Below are positions 14,246 through 18,263 of a stretch of 18,263 nucleotides of DNA, one piece after another. Position 1 is the first letter of the stretch, and the number at the start of each line of letters is the position of its first letter. The notes beneath the pieces were generated by a model. That model was not told where the DNA came from. It searched no databases and saw only the letters and a list, made by a program, of their open reading frames with translations. The position numbers were made by a program, and so were the translations under genes. Source of the stretch: an uncultured Oscillospiraceae bacterium (GTDB lineage: Bacteria; Bacillota; Clostridia; Oscillospirales; Acutalibacteraceae); the NCBI GenBank assembly GCA_910588415.1, contig CAJUPK010000006.1:1-18263 (forward strand), read 5' to 3'.

Positions 14246-14689
14246 GTGGCCAAAGACAGGGAAAACTCCCGGGGCTGGGAAGAGGATCTTTTCCGGACAG
14301 AGGAGCCTGGCACCGTGGAAGAGCTGAAAGAACAGCTAAGCCAGCTGGCCAGGGCGATTGTTTCCGGCATATCCGCCCAAGACCCTGCCCATAGCCAGGA
14401 ACTGCTGGGCGCCTTTGTGTCCGAGCTGTTTGTCTCTGCCACAGAGCAGACCCGGCGGCAGGACCAGCGGCAAAAGCAGGCAGAGGGCATTGCCGCCGCA
14501 AAGGCCAGGGGAGTTCGCTTTGGCCGCCAGGCAAAGCCCCTGCCGGAAAATTTTGACGAGGTCTACCAGGCCTGGCGTGACAAGAAACTGCCTTTACAGC
14601 AGGCCGCTGAAGCCTGCGGTATGCCAAAATCCTCCTTCTACAGCGCGGCGGTGCGCAAAGAGCGGTCCGCTGCTTTGGAGAGGGTCTGA
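14246..14689 (+). CDS. serine-recombinase homologue lacking the catalytic domain
   Basis: A 147-residue protein. Residues 52-140 match the C-terminal part of the upstream recombinase: both share QAEGIAAAKARGVRFG, LPENF, QAWR-KK and the helix-turn-helix ending PKS-FY-AAVR. The dimerisation helix and DNA-binding domain are therefore kept. Residues 1-50 are unrelated to the catalytic domain: there is no RVSS serine motif and no DRLGRN. The GTG at 14246 has GGAGG 8 bases upstream. The gene ends 14 bases before csrA, so the two are probably co-transcribed. It could be a DNA-binding regulator at the 28-bp sites, an inhibitor forming mixed dimers, or a fossil of a gene truncated by recombination. 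The clean ribosome site and intact frame argue against simple decay. Confidence 0.8.
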   Translation: MAKDRENSRGWEEDLFRTEEPGTVEELKEQLSQLARAIVSGISAQDPAHSQELLGAFVSELFVSATEQTRRQDQRQKQAEGIAAAKARGVRFGRQAKPLPENFDEVYQAWRDKKLPLQQAAEACGMPKSSFYSAAVRKERSAALERV

Positions 14690-14703
14690 TTGGGAGGGAA
14701 CCC

Positions 14704-14892
14704 ATGCTGTCACTGCGACTAAAAACAGGAGAATATCTGACCATAGGCGAGGGGATTCGGGTGCAGGTGTACCGGCAGAACGGAGACTCGGTGGAGCTGG
14801 CCATAGAGGCCCCCCGGGAGATTCCGGTGCTGCGGGGGAAGGTCTCCCAGCGCAAGGGAGCCAAACAGGAGGACCAAAAACCATCCGCATAA
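14704..14892 (+). CDS. csrA: carbon storage regulator CsrA
   Basis: A 62-residue protein with the CsrA pattern: MLSLRLKTGEYLTIGEGIRVQV, then AIEAPREIPVLRGKV. Conserved L4, G9, E10, I14, G15, A36, P37, E39, V42 and the key RNA-contact residue R44 are all present. It differs from the E. coli protein at the basic pair R6-R7, which here is L6-K7, with an arginine at 5. GGGAGGG lies before the ATG. CsrA is a dimeric RNA-binding protein that blocks translation at GGA motifs in hairpin loops and Shine-Dalgarno sites; in Bacillus it represses flagellin (hag) translation and is titrated by FliW. Here it lies about 300 bases upstream of a flagellin gene whose leader carries a GGA-loop hairpin. No fliW is visible. 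Confidence 0.9.
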   Translation: MLSLRLKTGEYLTIGEGIRVQVYRQNGDSVELAIEAPREIPVLRGKVSQRKGAKQEDQKPSA

Positions 14893-14941
14893 CCCCGTAA
14901 AGCCCCATGGATAATCAATTTAGAAAAACAGAGAATTGAAT

Positions 14942-14989
14942 TATAGAAACACAAAAATATAGAAATACAAAAATATAGAAAAATAATTG
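14942..14989. repeat. AT-rich 16-bp tandem repeat (three units, last degenerate)
   Basis: TATAGAAACACAAAAA (14942-14957) and TATAGAAATACAAAAA (14958-14973) differ at one base, and TATAGAAAAATAATTG (14974-14989) is a partial third unit. It lies between csrA and the flagellin leader, where an A-rich tract could influence promoter strength or bending. Confidence 0.75.
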
Positions 14990-15000
14990 AAAAGTTTCGT

Positions 15001-15058
15001 CAACCTTTTCAAAGGTTGCAGGGGTTGGGGGACAGCGTCCCCCAGGTCTTGCCCTTAA
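15001..15058 (+). repeat. dispersed two-hairpin repeat, copy 2
   Basis: CAACCTTT-TC-AAAGGTTG (15001-15018) is followed by GGGGGAC-AGC-GTCCCCC (15027-15043) and GGTCTTGCCCTTAA. The second hairpin and tail match the reverse complement of 10884-10914. The first hairpin occupies the same place but has a different sequence. Confidence 0.8.
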
Positions 15059-15107
15059 TTTAAGCTTTCACCCGGTCCCGGGCCGGATGAAATATATAGC
15101 GCTATTT

Positions 15108-15187
15108 CCGCAGGCTAGGCCGGCCTGCGGGGCGGCGCAGCCCCGGCGAGGAACGCCGGAATTACGCAAGGAATAATTTTAAAGGAG
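15108..15187 (+). promoter_or_regulatory. flagellin mRNA leader with hairpins and a candidate CsrA site
   Basis: CCGCAGGC (15108-15115) pairs with GCCTGCGG (15123-15130). CCGGCG (15143-15148) pairs with CGCCGG (15154-15159), presenting AGGAA in the loop, so GGA at 15150-15152 is exposed. The Shine-Dalgarno AAAGGAG is at 15181-15187. A GGA loop plus a GGA in the Shine-Dalgarno is the two-site arrangement known for CsrA repression of Bacillus hag. I do not see a good sigma-28 promoter here: TAAG at 15061 and GCCGGATGA at 15082 are 17 bases apart. Confidence 0.55.
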
Positions 15188-15195
15188 AAAAAATT

Positions 15196-16950
15196 ATGCG
15201 TATCCAACACAACATTTTGGCGATGAACGCCTACCGCAACTACAACACCAACACTTCCGCTCTGGCTAAGAACCTGGAGAAGCTGAGCTCTGGCTACAAG
15301 ATCAACCGCGCCGGTGACGACGCTGCTGGTCTGGCTATTTCCGAGAAGATGCGCGCCCAGATCAAGGGCTTGGAAGCTGCTTCCAAGAACGTGAAGGACG
15401 GCATCAGCCTGGTAAAGACCGCTGAGGGCGCCATGCAGGAGATTCAGGACATGCTGGGCCGCATGAAGTACCTGGCCACCCAGTCCTCCAACGGCACCTA
15501 CGACAACGACGTGGACCGCAAGGCTCTGCAGGACGAGGTGAACCAGCTGAAGTCTGAAATCAACCGTATCGCCGACAGCGCCAACTTCAACGGCATCAAG
15601 CTGCTGGACGGCAGCCTGGCCGCTGAGGGCGGCTCCGCAGCTTCTTCCGTTGGCAAGATCGATGGTGTTCAGACTATTGAAATTGACGCTACCAAGGGTA
15701 CTTATGGAACAAATGCAGCGATACCCAAGCTTGCTGCGGCTGCTGCTGTAGGAGACAAAATAACTGCTACAATCAGTATGACAGATGCCGATGGTAAAGC
15801 AACCAAGGAAGTCACAGTTGAGCTGACTTGCACAGATGCAACTAAGAAAACATTCAAAGATGCCGATGGTAACGAGTACACTATTGCAGATGCAACAAAA
15901 GAAGCAGATGTGGGTGCAGCTTTAGTCGAAGCTCTGAATAAGAATGCCGATATCAAAGCTAATTTCAAGGTCAGTTTTGAAGCAACAGCGGCTGCTGGCG
16001 TTGTTGGTGCAAATGGTCTGAAGTTTGAGGCACTGGAAGCTGGTGCTAGCACCATGCAGGTTAAGGCTGTCAACTTCTCCACAACCGTGGCAGCTACCGG
16101 AACTACTACTCAGGCTAACAATGCTGTTCTGTCCAATCCTGGCGCAGATGCATACAAGACCCTTGACCTTACCAGTTTGAAGGTTTATACTGGTAAAGAT
16201 GGTGACACTGCTGATGATGGCACAAATAAGCTGGATAGAGCCACCTTTACTATTAACGGTAAGAAGTTTGCTATTGTCGATCGCGACGAACTCGACGATG
16301 AGATGAAGGCTGAGCTGAAGGCTGCAGGAATTGATCACTTCCTTGATGTGAACGGCCATGATTGGGCTGCCGTCGACAACGATTCCTATAAAGATGCTGC
16401 TCATAAGATTGCCATGGAGACTGGTCTGCAGGCTGAACTCGGCATTACTACTGAGGGTGCTGAGAATACCTTCGTTGCCGATGATACTAAATCTGGTGCA
16501 GATGCAGGAATTAGCATCGCCCTTAAGGACGGCAGTGGCAAGATGGCTGGTGGCGGCCTGCAGCTGCAGATCGGCGACACCTCCGACAGCTTCAACCAGA
16601 TGAAGGTCTATGTAAGCGACATGCACACCAAGGCTCTGGGCATTGAGAACCTGAGCATCTCCACTCCCGAGGATGCCGCTAGCTCTATCCAGACCATTAT
16701 GGACGCTATCAACAGCGTGTCCTCTACCCGTGGCCTGCTGGGTGCTACCCAGAACCGTCTGGACCACACCGCCAACAACCTGTCTGTGATGACCGAGAAC
16801 ATTCAGGACGCTGAGTCCACCATCCGCGACACCGACGTTGCCGAAGAGATGATGGCTTACACCAAGAACAACATCCTGATTCAGTCCGCACAGGCCATGC
16901 TGGCTCAGGCCAACGCGGTTCCCCAGGGCGTTCTGCAGCTGCTGGGCTAA
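15196..16950 (+). CDS. fliC: flagellin, filament subunit
   Basis: A 584-residue flagellin. The N-terminal D0/D1 region (about 1-142) reads MRIQHNILAMNAYRNYN, LEKLSSGYKINRAGDDAAGL and LLDGSL. The C-terminal D1/D0 region (about 465-584) ends ILIQSAQAMLAQANAVPQGVLQLLG. The central part (about 150-450) is a large variable surface domain, longer than in simple 270-residue Firmicute flagellins. The TLR5-contact pattern is kept: R89, L93 and E114 in GRMKYLATQ and QDEVNQL. There is no signal peptide, as expected for export by the flagellar type III system. AAAGGAG precedes the ATG. The central part is more AT-rich and uses different codons from the conserved ends, suggesting exchange or diversifying selection. 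Likely control is by CsrA at the leader and by flagellar sigma factor. Confidence 0.97.
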   Translation: MRIQHNILAMNAYRNYNTNTSALAKNLEKLSSGYKINRAGDDAAGLAISEKMRAQIKGLEAASKNVKDGISLVKTAEGAMQEIQDMLGRMKYLATQSSNGTYDNDVDRKALQDEVNQLKSEINRIADSANFNGIKLLDGSLAAEGGSAASSVGKIDGVQTIEIDATKGTYGTNAAIPKLAAAAAVGDKITATISMTDADGKATKEVTVELTCTDATKKTFKDADGNEYTIADATKEADVGAALVEALNKNADIKANFKVSFEATAAAGVVGANGLKFEALEAGASTMQVKAVNFSTTVAATGTTTQANNAVLSNPGADAYKTLDLTSLKVYTGKDGDTADDGTNKLDRATFTINGKKFAIVDRDELDDEMKAELKAAGIDHFLDVNGHDWAAVDNDSYKDAAHKIAMETGLQAELGITTEGAENTFVADDTKSGADAGISIALKDGSGKMAGGGLQLQIGDTSDSFNQMKVYVSDMHTKALGIENLSISTPEDAASSIQTIMDAINSVSSTRGLLGATQNRLDHTANNLSVMTENIQDAESTIRDTDVAEEMMAYTKNNILIQSAQAMLAQANAVPQGVLQLLG

Positions 16951-16990
16951 TCAGGCTAGTTGAACGGATATTTGTACAATTTGATCGAAA

Positions 16991-17027
16991 GCAAAAAGGG
17001 GACGGGCAAATGCCCGTCTCTTTTTGT
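16991..17027 (+). terminator. bidirectional terminator between flagellin and MATE genes
   Basis: GACGGGC (17001-17007) and GCCCGTC (17012-17018) pair around AAAT, flanked by AAAAAGG and TCTTTTT. It serves the flagellin gene and, read in reverse, the convergent MATE gene. Confidence 0.92.
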
Positions 17028-17043
17028 GCTGCTTTCTGGTTGG

Positions 17044-18263
17044 TCACGCTGGCTGGGCGGCTGGAAGGGACAGGGACTTTTTAGACCAGGTAAGGCACAG
17101 CCCCAGGCCGATAGCCGTGGAAATCAGGTCTGTCACCGCCCCGGCAAACACCAGCCCCGGCAGGCCGAACAGCGCCTGGCCTGCAAACAGCACCGGGATG
17201 AACACCAGCCCCTTGCTCAGCAGGGAGGTCACGGTGGCATAGCTCACCTTGCCGGTGCCCTGCAGATAGGCCGAGCACAGCTGGTAAACGCCCCCCACAG
17301 GCGCGGCCACTAGGGAGAGCATCATGAAGCAGCCCAGGTCCAGCACAGCCGGGTCGTTCAGAAAGGCCCGCACAAAGGCCTCCCGCCCCAGCAGGAACCC
17401 GCCTCCCAGCGCCAGGCTGAGAAGGGTGGCAGCCGTGCCAGTGGCCAGCACAATGCCGCGCAGGCGCTTGCGGTCCCCTCTGCCAAAGGCATAGGAGATG
17501 ACTGGCTGCATACCCATGCACAGACCCATCACAATCATCCCCACCAACATGCCGGCCTTGCTGGCCACGCCGTTGGCGGCAAGGGCCAGGCTGCCATACC
17601 GGGCCAGCAGCTGGTTGCTGAACATGGAGGAAAAGCACATCAGCACAGTGCCTGCCGCCATGGGCAGCCCCAGGCTGACCACCCGCAGGGAGACCGTCCT
17701 CTTCAGGGTGAAGTACCGGGGGGAGAAGGAGAAGCAGTCGGACCCCCGCACATGCAGCACCACCAGCAGGCAGCTGATCCCATTGCCCAGCACAGTGGCA
17801 GCCGCGGCTCCGGCAATGCCCCACCCAAAGGCCAGGATGAACAGCGGGTCCAGCACAATGTTGGCCCCTGTGCCCACCAAAGAGATCAGCATGACTTTCG
17901 AGGAGGAGCCGTCTGCCCGCAGGGCGTTGCCCAGGGCCCCGCCAAACATCAGGAAGGGCGAACCCAGGGCCACAATGGTCAGGTAGGTCCTGGCATACCC
18001 AGCGGTCTCGTCGTTGGCGCCCATTAAGGAGAGCAGGGGGTCCATAAACACCAGCATGGCCGCCGCCAGTACCAGGCCAACCCCCACGGAGGCCCAGGCG
18101 CAGAAGGAGCTGTAGTACCGGGCCTTCTCCCGGTCCCCCTGGCCCAGGGCTATGGCAATGGCCGTGCAGGCCCCTGCCCCAAACAGGGTGCTCATGCCGC
18201 TGAAAATGCTGAATGCCGGGCCGCACAGGGAGATGGCCGCCACGGGAACCGCGGCCCCTGTCT
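17044..18263 (-). CDS. MATE family efflux transporter (5' end outside window)
   Basis: At least 406 residues are visible; the frame continues without a stop to the right edge, and upstream residues (TGAAVPVAA) fit the family, so the GTG at 18243 is not the real start. The protein is almost entirely hydrophobic helices with two homologous halves. MATE patterns include FSGMSTLFGAGACTAIAIALGQGDREKA and its second-half counterpart GMLVGMIVMGLCMGMQPVISYAFGRGDRKRLR. It is nearest to the MepA/DinF-type Firmicute group. Such proteins export cationic drugs or metabolites using Na+ or H+ gradients. It is convergent with flagellin and has no visible link to motility. Confidence 0.93.
   Translation of the reverse strand, partial: TGAAVPVAAISLCGPAFSIFSGMSTLFGAGACTAIAIALGQGDREKARYYSSFCAWASVGVGLVLAAAMLVFMDPLLSLMGANDETAGYARTYLTIVALGSPFLMFGGALGNALRADGSSSKVMLISLVGTGANIVLDPLFILAFGWGIAGAAAATVLGNGISCLLVVLHVRGSDCFSFSPRYFTLKRTVSLRVVSLGLPMAAGTVLMCFSSMFSNQLLARYGSLALAANGVASKAGMLVGMIVMGLCMGMQPVISYAFGRGDRKRLRGIVLATGTAATLLSLALGGGFLLGREAFVRAFLNDPAVLDLGCFMMLSLVAAPVGGVYQLCSAYLQGTGKVSYATVTSLLSKGLVFIPVLFAGQALFGLPGLVFAGAVTDLISTAIGLGLCLTWSKKSLSLPAAQPA

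Noticed and set aside
13450..14892. Prophage or integrative element
   Set aside because: There is a small serine recombinase but no structural, replication, mobilisation or attachment features in the neighbourhood.
14358..14900. 180-residue frame overlapping the recombinase homologue and csrA
   Set aside because: It conflicts with two recognised genes in another frame and has no motif or ribosome site.
15061..15090. Sigma-28 promoter directly before flagellin
   Set aside because: TAAG and GCCGGATGA are 17 bases apart, with mismatches in the -10, so I could not support it as a feature; it remains possible.

Overview
The window looks like a chromosomal segment of a motile, fermentative Clostridia-type Firmicute, most likely a gut commensal of the Lachnospirales/Oscillospirales kind. 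The evidence is strong GGAGG ribosome binding sites, GTG/TTG starts, consensus sigma-A promoters, a high-GC coding style, a YesM/YesN-type two-component pair, a CsrA next to a clostridial-type flagellin, and abundant structured intergenic repeats. Genus cannot be fixed from the sequence alone.

Left part (1-8165): a TetR-family regulator gene (minus strand) lies beside a possible partial gene running off the left edge. A 125-bp tandem palindromic repeat follows. Then comes a six-gene minus-strand operon driven by a near-consensus promoter at 8137-8165. In transcription order it encodes a mutarotase-like protein, a zinc alcohol/polyol dehydrogenase, an enolase-superfamily acid-sugar dehydratase, a DHDPS-family aldolase, a YesM-like histidine kinase and a YesN-like AraC-type response regulator. 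Together these suggest oxidation of a sugar or polyol to an acid sugar, dehydration to a 2-keto-3-deoxy acid, and aldol cleavage, with a linked sensor. No transporter is visible.

Middle (8393-13023): a divergent plus-strand ABC exporter gene has a leader with a consensus promoter, two perfect hairpins and an 18-codon peptide ORF, which suggests attenuation. After its terminator lies a gene-free repeat island (10481-11136) with the same structured-repeat superfamily as the left island. A minus-strand CoA-disulfide reductase-rhodanese fusion follows, with its own promoter and a long hairpin-rich leader.

Right part (13120-18263): two adjacent secondary-structure elements come first, a three-hairpin cloverleaf and a 183-bp MITE-like element. 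Then come a small serine recombinase, two 28-bp inverted recombination-site-like sequences around an 86-bp segment, a recombinase homologue lacking the catalytic domain, csrA, a flagellin gene with a hairpin leader carrying a GGA loop, a terminator, and a convergent partial MATE efflux gene.

The most interesting candidate system is 13450-16950. The recombinase, paired inverted sites with a sigma-28-like promoter between them, the catalytic-domain-less paralogue, csrA and flagellin form a plausible DNA-inversion plus CsrA switch for flagellin expression. The gene identities are well supported; the switch itself is inference.
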